Below are positions 18,386 through 26,038 of a stretch of DNA of 40,394 nucleotides, piece after piece (within the stretch, counting starts at the first letter, position 1; each line of letters begins with the position of its first letter). Source of the DNA: Bdellovibrionales bacterium (GTDB lineage: Bacteria > Bdellovibrionota > UBA1018 > CAIMNF01); the NCBI GenBank assembly GCA_947372355.1, contig CANBTI010000018.1, positions 1 to 40,394 of the forward strand, given 5' to 3'. Below the pieces are notes generated by a model. It did no database searches. It was not told where the DNA came from and saw nothing but the letters and a program-made list of their open reading frames with translations. The translations under genes were made by a program, and so were the position numbers.

Positions 18386-19546
18386 ATGGGATTACGTAAA
18401 GGTGGTAAAGTTAAAAGTGATATACCAATTATTAGTAAAGAATTGTGCTTAAGATTACTCAACGATCTAGAAAAAGCTAAGCGCCCTGTATTATACGCAA
18501 CAAAATGTTCTCTTGATAATGCTATTTATAATCACAAAGTAGGGTATTTAACTCCAGGATCTAAAAAAGTAGCGACCGAATTAAACGTGAGTTCTGTGAA
18601 AAAAATGTCTCGCGCGGTATTCATGCTTGAAATTTTGCTCGGCAATATTGATACCGGTGCCGTGAATACAAAAAGAGAGTTGTACTACATGAGTAAGGGT
18701 GCCATTAAAAGCACTCCTGCACTCAAGCCTCTCGATTTTGCCGATCAGCCCGAATCCGATGATACCATCGACTTTATTTGTGAATTGATGGAATGTTATC
18801 GTGAAGATATTAACTGTTATGCCAATGATCGCGGTGGCCAAACTTATTCTCAGCAATTAATTGTGACTGAAACAATGACCGATGGAACGATTGCAACCAT
18901 TGATTTATCAAAACTCGGAACATCGCCATTTCAGCCAAAAAATAGACCTCAAAACTTAAAGCTTTCGACGAGTAAAAAAATTGATTTCGCATTGATTGTA
19001 GAATCAGAAGGTACCGCCAATACCTTAGTGGCGAATGGATTTACGAAAAGAAATAATTGTATTGTGATCGGTTCTCAAGGGGTTCCTTCTAATGCAGTTC
19101 GTGGGTGGTCTAAACTCATTCAAGATCAATTGAAGATTCCACTTTATTTCTTCGGAGATCTCGATGCGTACACCCTTCAAAATATTTATCGTACTTTAAA
19201 GGCAGGTTCTGCTGCTTCATTGATTCGGAATCAAGATTACAGTGCACCGGATGTTAAGTTTTTAGGTGTGTTACCTGAAGACATTAAAAAATACGATCTA
19301 TTCGATTACCCGGTGAAAGAACACGATGCTCAAGAAGGACGTGCTTTGAAAAAAGCTTCTGATGCTCTAAAAAATGATCCATTTTTCCAAGATAAGAAAA
19401 ACCGTGGATTAGCTGATATTTTAAATTGGTTACTGAAGAACAAGCGTCGTTGTGAGCAGCAAGCATTTTTCTCAGTGAATCCTAAAGATCCAACCATGCC
19501 TGAGAAGATCATTTTAGATAAAATCAAACGCGGAAATTACGTTTAG
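18386..19546 (+). CDS. top6A: DNA topoisomerase VI subunit A (Spo11-type DNA-cleaving subunit)
   Basis: DNA-cleaving subunit of topoisomerase VI, homologous to meiotic Spo11; 386 residues, close to archaeal length. The 5Y-CAP winged helix carries the catalytic Tyr in TKRELYYMS (Y101 by analogy with Spo11 RDxYY-type motifs). The Toprim domain has the acidic residue in LIVESEGT (E206) and the DxD pair in FFGDLDAYT (D258, D260), the metal-binding residues for cleavage and religation. The helix LQNIYRTLKAGS after DxD matches archaeal members. Two bases downstream of top6B, so translation is coupled. It ends 2 bases from a convergent gene with no obvious terminator between. Seen: all catalytic residues; inferred: an active heterotetramer. 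Confidence 0.92.
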   Translation: MGLRKGGKVKSDIPIISKELCLRLLNDLEKAKRPVLYATKCSLDNAIYNHKVGYLTPGSKKVATELNVSSVKKMSRAVFMLEILLGNIDTGAVNTKRELYYMSKGAIKSTPALKPLDFADQPESDDTIDFICELMECYREDINCYANDRGGQTYSQQLIVTETMTDGTIATIDLSKLGTSPFQPKNRPQNLKLSTSKKIDFALIVESEGTANTLVANGFTKRNNCIVIGSQGVPSNAVRGWSKLIQDQLKIPLYFFGDLDAYTLQNIYRTLKAGSAASLIRNQDYSAPDVKFLGVLPEDIKKYDLFDYPVKEHDAQEGRALKKASDALKNDPFFQDKKNRGLADILNWLLKNKRRCEQQAFFSVNPKDPTMPEKIILDKIKRGNYV

Positions 19547-19548
19547 TT

Positions 19549-19959
19549 TTATTTTGAAACAACGATATTTCTAAAAGTGGATTCAAATGAGATCCATAGT
19601 TCAATCATTGCTGCTGGCACATGCTGAGCTTGCAAGGTTTCTCTTAGGATTACTAATCTACGATCAAAATGGCCTTCTAGAATGGGGGCGAGGGCAAGGT
19701 GTGCAGACGCTGGTCCTTTTCCTTCAAATTGATCAATTAAACCTGCAGCATTCAGTAAAAATTTACTTTGTTGATGGGCAATGTGTTTAAGATCTAGGTT
19801 CGCAAAGAAAAACCCAATCATGGTATCACGGCTCATGCGCTCATAAAAATCTTCTAAAATGAGATTCATTCTATTTTCTCGAGATGATGAATCCTCACCC
19901 AAGCTAAGGAAAATACTTCTCAGCTGAATTCTCATGAGTGAATGCACTGGTTTATTCAT
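19549..19959 (-). CDS. Truncated haemoglobin (2/2 globin)
   Basis: Small haem protein of 136 residues, likely binding O2, NO or CO. The pattern follows truncated haemoglobins: LEDFYERMSRD with Phe-Tyr at B9/B10 (F38, Y39), FFANLDLKHIAHQQSKFL through the CD/E region, and SAHLALAPILEGHFDRRL with H87 as the probable proximal F8 His; then a VPAAMIE helix start. A weak GGA precedes the ATG at 19959; the next ATG (Met9) is also possible. It converges on top6A at 2 bases. Whether it transports, senses or detoxifies gas cannot be told from the sequence. Confidence 0.8.
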   Translation of the reverse strand: MNKPVHSLMRIQLRSIFLSLGEDSSSRENRMNLILEDFYERMSRDTMIGFFFANLDLKHIAHQQSKFLLNAAGLIDQFEGKGPASAHLALAPILEGHFDRRLVILRETLQAQHVPAAMIELWISFESTFRNIVVSK

Positions 19960-19998
19960 AGTTCCAATTTAGCCTTTGCTTTGATAATAAGCAAAAAA

Positions 19999-20028
19999 AA
20001 TGCCCCAAGAATAAATTCTTGAGGCATT
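19999..20028 (-). terminator. Intrinsic terminator of the FKBP gene
   Basis: A 14-base stem with one mismatch (AATGCCCCAAGAAT / ATTCTTGAGGCATT) on a 2-base loop. On the minus strand it is followed by a run of U (the A-run at 19993-20000). It lies 23 bases after the FKBP stop at 20052. Confidence 0.88.
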
Positions 20029-20051
20029 GATTAATTTTAGTTTGAAATTGA

Positions 20052-20510
20052 TTATTTAACTTCTAAAAGTTCAACATCAAAAATCAAAGTAGAGTTAGCT
20101 GGGATTGCTCCAACAGCGTTAGCTCCGTATGCAAGTTCAGCAGGGATAGTGAGTTTGCGTTTTCCGCCAACTTTCATTCCAACAATACCTTGTTCCCAGC
20201 CTTTGATCACTTGGCCAGCACCTAATGCGAAAGTGAATGGCTCTTTACGATCCACTGAAGAATCAAATTTAGTTCCGTCTTTTAAAGTTCCTGTGTAATG
20301 AACAGTTACTGATTTTCCAGAAACTGCTTCTGCACCTTTACCAACTACAGAATCAACACTTTCAACTTTTGGTTCAGTTGTTGCTGTTTGAGCAGTTGTT
20401 GCTGGAGCAGCAGTTGTTTGTGTAGTTTCAGTTTTTGCTGGTTCAGCTTCTTTTTTTGTACAAGCAGATGCAAGAGTAATTGCCATTAGAGCAACGAGTA
20501 ATGATTTCAT
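20052..20510 (-). CDS. FKBP-type peptidyl-prolyl isomerase lipoprotein
   Basis: Exported prolyl isomerase of about 152 residues. MKSLLVALMAITLASAC is a signal peptide with lipobox ASAC. A Thr/Ala/Gln-rich linker (about residues 20-45) precedes a single FKBP domain with VTVHYTGTLKDGTKFDSS, VIKGWEQGIVGMKVGGKR, LTIPAELAYG and a terminal LIFDVELLEV. The aromatic and Asp residues of the active pocket (Y, F, D, W, Y) are present. I chose the ATG at 20510 because AAAGGAAC stands 6 bases upstream and the lipoprotein signal then begins correctly; the longer frame to 20558 adds a non-signal N-terminus. It probably folds envelope proteins. Terminator at 20028. Confidence 0.92.
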   Translation of the reverse strand: MKSLLVALMAITLASACTKKEAEPAKTETTQTTAAPATTAQTATTEPKVESVDSVVGKGAEAVSGKSVTVHYTGTLKDGTKFDSSVDRKEPFTFALGAGQVIKGWEQGIVGMKVGGKRKLTIPAELAYGANAVGAIPANSTLIFDVELLEVK

Positions 20511-20559
20511 CGAAATGTTCCTTTCACGAACGGTTTTAAGTAATAAAAATATATACATA

Positions 20560-20589
20560 TATTAAAAACTAGCTTTCAGTTTTTTACAA
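20560..20589 (-). promoter_or_regulatory. Probable promoter of the FKBP gene
   Basis: On the minus strand TTGTAA (20589-20584), 18 bases, TTAATA (20565-20560), in an AT-rich region divergent from uppP. It leaves a leader of roughly 45 bases carrying the ribosome binding site. Weak matches, so tentative. Confidence 0.35.
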
Positions 20590-20605
20590 GGTTAGTCTTA
20601 GGAAT

Positions 20606-21406
20606 ATGGATAATTTTACTGCTTTTATCTATGGACTCGTCCAAGGTGTTACCGAGTATTTACCTGTCAGTAGTTCGGCGCACTTAACCCTTTTACCTCA
20701 TATTTTAGGCACTCCTGATCCCGGCCTCGCTTTTGATGTTTTTTTGCATATTGGTACTTTACTGGCTACCGCAGTTTACTTTTTTAAAGATTGGATTCAA
20801 ATTTTAAAACACCCTTTTCCTAAGGCTGCGCGGCATGATCATTCATCTTCGGTACATATTTCATGGGTTCATTTAATCATTGGAACATTGCCTGCTGTGA
20901 TTGCGGGTGTACTTCTCAACCATTGGATCTCTGATCACACACGCTCTTTATGGGTGATGGGGGTGACGATTCCACTTTTTGGTATCATCCTATGGCTTGC
21001 AGATAAGAAGTCTCCAAAAGATAGAAATATTTCTAGAACAACTTTGATGGATATGTTTTTGATTGGCTGTATGCAAACCCTTTCCTTAGTTCCCGGAGTT
21101 TCACGTTCTGGAAGTACCATGACGGCAGCTCGTTTACGTGGATTCAAAAGGCAAGATGCAGCTCGTATTTCATTTTTAATGTCTCTACCGATTACTTTAG
21201 GTGCCATTGTTTATGAAGCGAAACATTGGCATGAAATTGTTGATTCTCTTCAAGGATGGCAACCACTCGTGATCGGAATGGTTTCAGCATTGGTATTTGG
21301 GGCGATTGCGATTCATTATATTATTAAAATGCTGGGTAAAATGAGTTTTGCTGCGTTCGCTATTTATCGAGTGATTTTAGGTGCTGCTATTTTATTTTTT
21401 CAGTAG
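20606..21406 (+). CDS. uppP: Undecaprenyl-diphosphate phosphatase
   Basis: Polytopic membrane enzyme of 266 residues that recycles the lipid carrier undecaprenyl pyrophosphate for peptidoglycan and other surface polymers. Motif 1: VQGVTEYLPVSSSAHL with E17, S22-S24 and H26; motif 2: PGVSRSG at 163-169 with R167. HIGTLLATAVYFFKDW and ARISFLMSLPITLG are the standard helices. AGGA precedes the ATG by 2-3 bases. It is divergent from the FKBP gene and its last 20 bases overlap the convergent membrane-protein gene. It is the catalytically complete counterpart of the UppP-like gene at 7080-7913. Confidence 0.96.
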   Translation: MDNFTAFIYGLVQGVTEYLPVSSSAHLTLLPHILGTPDPGLAFDVFLHIGTLLATAVYFFKDWIQILKHPFPKAARHDHSSSVHISWVHLIIGTLPAVIAGVLLNHWISDHTRSLWVMGVTIPLFGIILWLADKKSPKDRNISRTTLMDMFLIGCMQTLSLVPGVSRSGSTMTAARLRGFKRQDAARISFLMSLPITLGAIVYEAKHWHEIVDSLQGWQPLVIGMVSALVFGAIAIHYIIKMLGKMSFAAFAIYRVILGAAILFFQ

Positions 21407-22409
21407 CCATTTCTACTTGATTACCCCATGCAAGTAGAGCAATCGCCATTAAAATAAAGCCAAGTGCAACCCAATCTTCCGTTGGAGGAAAATCGGCAGA
21501 AAAAAATAAATACAAGATCAGAGAAGCGGTAGTACCACCGATGAGTGAAACCAATCGGTTGGTAACGCCGGTAAAAGTAGCTGATTTTCCAGGATAAAGA
21601 AATAAAAATACAGAAAAAATAGCCACAAAACCATAAGGGGTGCCAGCAATCGAAGCAGGAATCCAATGTAGGTTAGGTGTGGTTAAGGTTTCAGAAAATT
21701 CATGACCTAGTTTTCCAGTTGAACCAGCGTAGAAAAATTCGATGAGAAATAAGCTGATGCCAGTCAGGAATACAAATCCTGAAGCAAACAATTGTTCCAC
21801 ACCAAAATATAATCTTTGATCTAACTTTTGTCCTGCTATCCCTAAAAGTTTTGCTCTATTCATAATGTAAAGGCGAATGAGATAAGCGAAAAAATAAAAT
21901 ATTAGAAGAACACTTGCTGCAAAACTAAAATGGTAACTAGAGGCTGGAGTGAGAAACATTTTTACTGCAACTGCACCGATAGCGAAAAACACTGCCAAAT
22001 TTTCCTGCCATGGAATTTTTTTATGTTGGTAGCCTTGCCAATTTAAAATAAAATCAATAAATCTACTGGCGATAATTACCGAAACCCGCATTAATACCAT
22101 AGCAACCATGACAGAAATGGGTAAAGAAAGAATCAAGGTACTCACCGGTATGATAAAGGCTGTACAAGCACCTGAAAGTAAAAGTACAATTTTTTCATTT
22201 TTAGTGAGTTTTGCGCGCAAGTGCCATCGATTGAATAAAACGATGGAAACACAAAATAAGCTTGAAAAAGCAGTAGAGTAAACTAAGTATTGCATGGAAC
22301 TTAATCCCATGAATCCTTGGTTTAAGTTTCCAGTGAAATACTTTACAGCGATTCCAGTCCCAATATATGAAAGAAAATAGCCAACGCTTAAAGTGAGTAA
22401 CGAAGGCAT
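21387..22409 (-). CDS. Polytopic membrane protein, unknown
   Basis: About 340 residues with roughly 10 hydrophobic helices spread through the whole length. The arrangement is somewhat reminiscent of drug/metabolite (EamA-type) transporters, with a conserved-looking RVSVIIASRFIDF segment, but I see no diagnostic motif and leave it unnamed. The start at 22409 overlaps the end of the LOG-family gene by 22 bases, indicating co-translation. It is the last gene of the acnA operon. The 3' end overlaps the convergent uppP by 20 bases. Confidence 0.7.
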   Translation of the reverse strand: MPSLLTLSVGYFLSYIGTGIAVKYFTGNLNQGFMGLSSMQYLVYSTAFSSLFCVSIVLFNRWHLRAKLTKNEKIVLLLSGACTAFIIPVSTLILSLPISVMVAMVLMRVSVIIASRFIDFILNWQGYQHKKIPWQENLAVFFAIGAVAVKMFLTPASSYHFSFAASVLLIFYFFAYLIRLYIMNRAKLLGIAGQKLDQRLYFGVEQLFASGFVFLTGISLFLIEFFYAGSTGKLGHEFSETLTTPNLHWIPASIAGTPYGFVAIFSVFLFLYPGKSATFTGVTNRLVSLIGGTTASLILYLFFSADFPPTEDWVALGFILMAIALLAWGNQVEMATEKIK

Positions 22410-23035
22410 TCAATCGCTTCCTGCAAAGTATCCACAACTTGGATCCGTGCTAATTCTGATTCATTGATCATTTTTTCTTTTAATAAAGTATCTCGACACC
22501 AATTTAACAGCTCATTCCAGAACTTTTTCCCCACCAAAACAATGGGTCGATTAATCATTTTTCCAGTTTGAAGTAATGTGATTAATTCAAAAAATTCATC
22601 CAGGGTTCCAAAACCACCAGGAAAAATAATATAGATTTCACTATAGCGAGCGAGTAGAACTTTTCTAACGAAAAAGTATTTACATTTTAGTGAAGCAGTT
22701 ACGAATGGATTGATGTTTTGTTCAAATGGAAGTTTGATATTAATGCCAATGGAAGATCCGCCTGCCTCAAATGCTCCTTGATTGGCTGCCCTCATGATGC
22801 CTGGGCCACCACCTGTAAATACTGTAAATTCTCTTTTGGCGAATTCAAAAGCAATTTCTCGAGCGAGCTGACAATAAGGGTGGTCGTCCTCAAGTCGGGC
22901 TGAACCGAAAATACTGACCGCGCGTTTAGTGTGTCTTAAAAAGTGGAAACCTTTCCATAATTCAAAAACAACACGAAAAAAAATGGCGACATCTTTAAAA
23001 AATACCGCACGAAAGGTCGGTTTTTTGAATGCCAT
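22388..23035 (-). CDS. LOG-family protein (nucleotide 5'-monophosphate phosphoribohydrolase-like)
   Basis: Rossmann-fold protein of 215 residues of the LOG/TIGR00730 group, which cleaves the N-glycosidic bond of (modified) nucleoside monophosphates. The two defining motifs are visible: GGGPGIM at 75-81 followed by AANQGA, and PGGFGTLDEFFE at 139-150, with SIFGSAR at 41-47 as the first strand. The N-terminal 38 residues are an extra helix rich in Phe and basic residues. In plants the family activates cytokinins; in bacteria the substrate is often uncertain. It sits 2 bases after the coiled-coil gene and overlaps the next gene. Confidence 0.88.
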   Translation of the reverse strand: MAFKKPTFRAVFFKDVAIFFRVVFELWKGFHFLRHTKRAVSIFGSARLEDDHPYCQLAREIAFEFAKREFTVFTGGGPGIMRAANQGAFEAGGSSIGINIKLPFEQNINPFVTASLKCKYFFVRKVLLARYSEIYIIFPGGFGTLDEFFELITLLQTGKMINRPIVLVGKKFWNELLNWCRDTLLKEKMINESELARIQVVDTLQEAIECLRYSL

Positions 23036-23037
23036 TA

Positions 23038-23295
23038 TTATTTTTTCTTTTTCATCGGAGCGCCGGAAAGGTAGTCTTCTTTAATTTGTTTGAGTTTCAA
23101 CTGAATATTTTCCTGTCGAACACCTTCGAGAAGCTTTTCGATAGCAGATATTTCATCTTCCAACTCCCAGCGAGCGAGATGACTAGCAGCCAGCTCCTCG
23201 TGATTGCCAGAGCCTTTTACGCTATCGTGTACTTTAAGTTTATGCTGTAAACCTAACATTCTCTCAATGAGTTCGAGTTTTTCTTCGCGATTCAT
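23038..23295 (-). CDS. Small coiled-coil protein, unknown
   Basis: 85 residues, nearly all charged heptad-like helix (EKLELIERMLGLQHKL, ELEDEISAIEKLLEG) with a basic C-terminal tail ending in KKKK. It has no signal peptide or membrane segment. An AAAGG 8 bases before the ATG supports translation; it starts 3 bases after the acnA stop and ends 2 bases before the LOG gene, so it is a genuine operon member. Function unknown; a small adaptor or nucleic-acid-binding protein is possible. Confidence 0.72.
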   Translation of the reverse strand: MNREEKLELIERMLGLQHKLKVHDSVKGSGNHEELAASHLARWELEDEISAIEKLLEGVRQENIQLKLKQIKEDYLSGAPMKKKK

Positions 23296-23298
23296 GGG

Positions 23299-25980
23299 TC
23301 AGCCTTTCAACAATTGACGAATCACATAGTGAAGGATTCCGCCGTTTTTGTAGTATTCAAGTTCATTTGCAGTATCGATACGACATAAAAGCGTAAATTG
23401 TTTTACAGAGCCATTCGCAAAGGTAGCTTTTGCACTGAGTTTTTGGCCAGGTTGAACCGTGGTGATTCCATCGATATCAATTTTTTCATCGCCAACTAAA
23501 CCTAATGTTGTAGCGCTTTCACCTGGTAAAAATTGAAGTGGGATCACGCCCATTCCAACCAAGTTAGAACGATGAATTCTTTCATAACTCTCAGTGATCA
23601 CGGCTTTCACTCCGAGCATCATTGTTCCTTTTGCAGCCCAGTCACGGGATGATCCAGTTCCATACTCTTTGCCAGCAATCACAATGAGAGGTGTGCCTTC
23701 TTTTTTATAGCTCTCAGAAGCATCAAAGATCGACATTTCAGTGCCTTCTGGAAATTTCTTAGTCAGACCACCTTCAACACCGTTCATGATTTTGTTTTTC
23801 AAACGAACGTTGGCAAATGTACCACGCACCATGATTTCATGATTCCCACGGCGAGCACCGTAAGAATTGAAATCAACTTGCTGTACGCCCAGGCTCATCA
23901 AGTGTTTTGCAGCCGGTGAAGTTTTAGAAATAGAACCTGCAGGTGAAATATGATCGGTAGTGATCGAATCACCAAATAATCCTAAAATACGTGCACCTTT
24001 AATATCACTCAATGCTTTTGGAGTTGGAGTGAGATCTTGGAGGAAGGATGGTTCCTTGATGTAAGTTGATTTTTCATCAAAGGTGAAAAGTTCACCTTGT
24101 GGAGCCACCACTTTTTGCCAGTATTCATCACCTTTAAATACATCTTTATAGCTTTTTTCAAACTGTTGGGTGGTGACGTGTTTAGAAACAAGTGCCTCTA
24201 CATCTGCATTACTTGGCCAAACATCTTTAAGATAAACCGGAGCGCCTTTAGAATCAGTTCCGATCGCATCCTTAGAAACATCAATGGTAGTAGAACCCGC
24301 AATGGCATACGCAACCACAAGAGCAGGTGATGCTAAGTAATTTGCGCGAACTTGAACGTTGATGCGTCCTTCGAAATTTCTATTACCTGAAAGCACGGAT
24401 GAAACCACGAGTTTTCCATCGGTCACTGCTTTAGAAACTTCAGGAATGAGGGGGCCTGCATTTCCAATACAAGTGGTGCAACCATATCCCACGACATGAA
24501 ATTTTAGAGTTTCAAGGTGAGTGAGTAATCCCGCTTCACGTAAATAGTCGGTCACTACTTTTGATCCTGGTCCCATGGAAGTTTTAACCCATGGTTTTAC
24601 TCTTAATCCTTTTTCGGCTGCATTTTTTGCAAGTAATCCAGCAGTGATTAATCCAGCAGGATTGGAAGTGTTAGTACAGCTAGTGATTGCAGCAATCACC
24701 ACTGATCCGTGTTCTACGGAAGTGTCCACACCATTTAAAGTGATATTTACTTTTGATTCGAGTTTCGCTTCAGGATCTTTCATCTGAGAAAGAAGTGTCG
24801 GCAGATTTTTTGCAAATTCAGTTTTTACATTTTTAAGAGCAACACGATCTTGTGGACGAGAAGGACCAGCAAGAGATGGTTCCACTGTGGATAAATCTAG
24901 TTCCATGGAATCAGAAAAAGTAGGAGTTGCTGATGGATCAAACCACATTCCTTGTTCTTTGTAATATGCAGTGACGAGAGGAACCATTGCACCGCGACCA
25001 GTGAGCTTTAAATACTCCATGGTTTTATGATCTACTGGAAAAATTCCGATCGTTGCTCCGTATTCAGGTGCCATGTTTGCAATCGTTGCACGATCTGCAA
25101 GTGAAAGTTCTGCAACGCCTTGTCCGTAGAATTCTACAAATTTACCAACAACCCCTTTTTTACGAAGAATTTCAGTAATAGTGAGAACAAGATCTGTTGC
25201 CGTCACGCCTTCTTTTGTTTTTCCAATTAATTTAAAACCCATCACTTGAGGAATGAGCATGGAAATCGGTTGGCCAAGCATCGCTGCTTCTGCCTCAATA
25301 CCACCCACACCCCAACCAACCACTGCAAGACCATTGATCATCGTAGTGTGTGAATCGGTTCCTACACAAGAATCTGGATAAACGTATGTTTTGCCATCTT
25401 TTCCTTCAGCAGTCATCGCAACGGTGGCGAGATACTCTAAATTCACTTGGTGAATGATTCCTGTTTCTGGTGGAACCACTCTGAAATTACGAAGTGCAGA
25501 TTGTCCCCAACGAAGGAATTGATACCGTTCCATGTTTCGATCGTATTCAATCTCACGGTTTTTATTGAAGGCATCGGGAGTTCCGAAAAAATCAACTTGT
25601 ACAGAATGATCGACGACTAGATCAGCAGGAGTGAGCGGATTGATTTTATCTGGATTACCACCCAAACGTTTCATTGCAGCTCTCATTGCTGCAAGATCGC
25701 AAACTGCTGCGACCCCAGTTAAATCTTGAAGAACAGTACGTGCTGGCGTGAACTGAATTTCACGATCTGGTTCAGCTTTTGGATTCCAATTCGCAACTGC
25801 TTCGATATCTGTTTTTTTAACGGCAAGATTATCTTCATAACGGAGTAAATTTTCGAGAAGAACCTTGATGGAGTAAGGAAAGTTTGAATTAAATTTTTTA
25901 ACTGAAAAGTATTGATAATTTTTTCCATCAACGGTTAAAGACGTCAGTGCACCAAAGCTGTTTGGATTAGTATTGTTCAT
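23299..25980 (-). CDS. acnA: Aconitate hydratase A
   Basis: Isomerises citrate to isocitrate through cis-aconitate in the TCA cycle; cytoplasmic, [4Fe-4S] enzyme of 893 residues, the expected length. Cluster ligands are C435 in ITSCTNTSNP and C501/C504 in YGCTTCIGNAG. Other landmarks: VVDHSVQVD near 122-130, YPDSCVGTDSHTTM near 201-214, SGNRNFEGR, GDSITTDHISPAG, and the C-terminal swivel-domain KEYGTGSSRDWAAKG. It heads an operon with a coiled-coil protein, LOG enzyme and membrane protein. A candidate promoter with a palindrome in its spacer ends only 8 bases before the ATG, and no Shine-Dalgarno is seen, so the message may be nearly leaderless. Confidence 0.96.
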   Translation of the reverse strand: MNNTNPNSFGALTSLTVDGKNYQYFSVKKFNSNFPYSIKVLLENLLRYEDNLAVKKTDIEAVANWNPKAEPDREIQFTPARTVLQDLTGVAAVCDLAAMRAAMKRLGGNPDKINPLTPADLVVDHSVQVDFFGTPDAFNKNREIEYDRNMERYQFLRWGQSALRNFRVVPPETGIIHQVNLEYLATVAMTAEGKDGKTYVYPDSCVGTDSHTTMINGLAVVGWGVGGIEAEAAMLGQPISMLIPQVMGFKLIGKTKEGVTATDLVLTITEILRKKGVVGKFVEFYGQGVAELSLADRATIANMAPEYGATIGIFPVDHKTMEYLKLTGRGAMVPLVTAYYKEQGMWFDPSATPTFSDSMELDLSTVEPSLAGPSRPQDRVALKNVKTEFAKNLPTLLSQMKDPEAKLESKVNITLNGVDTSVEHGSVVIAAITSCTNTSNPAGLITAGLLAKNAAEKGLRVKPWVKTSMGPGSKVVTDYLREAGLLTHLETLKFHVVGYGCTTCIGNAGPLIPEVSKAVTDGKLVVSSVLSGNRNFEGRINVQVRANYLASPALVVAYAIAGSTTIDVSKDAIGTDSKGAPVYLKDVWPSNADVEALVSKHVTTQQFEKSYKDVFKGDEYWQKVVAPQGELFTFDEKSTYIKEPSFLQDLTPTPKALSDIKGARILGLFGDSITTDHISPAGSISKTSPAAKHLMSLGVQQVDFNSYGARRGNHEIMVRGTFANVRLKNKIMNGVEGGLTKKFPEGTEMSIFDASESYKKEGTPLIVIAGKEYGTGSSRDWAAKGTMMLGVKAVITESYERIHRSNLVGMGVIPLQFLPGESATTLGLVGDEKIDIDGITTVQPGQKLSAKATFANGSVKQFTLLCRIDTANELEYYKNGGILHYVIRQLLKG

Positions 25981-25988
25981 ATGGTTAA

Positions 25989-26017
25989 ATTCTAGGACAA
26001 TTGTCTAAAGCACGCAA
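25989..26017 (-). promoter_or_regulatory. Candidate acnA promoter with a 10-bp palindrome in the spacer
   Basis: On the minus strand TTGCGT (26017-26012), 17 bases, TAGAAT (25994-25989). The spacer contains the perfect palindrome GACAATTGTC (25996-26005), a possible operator. The -10 element matches five of six consensus positions, the -35 only three. Start of transcription is predicted about 2 bases from the acnA ATG. Confidence 0.42.
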
Positions 26018-26038
26018 GTGTAGAGGGAAAAACTAAGG

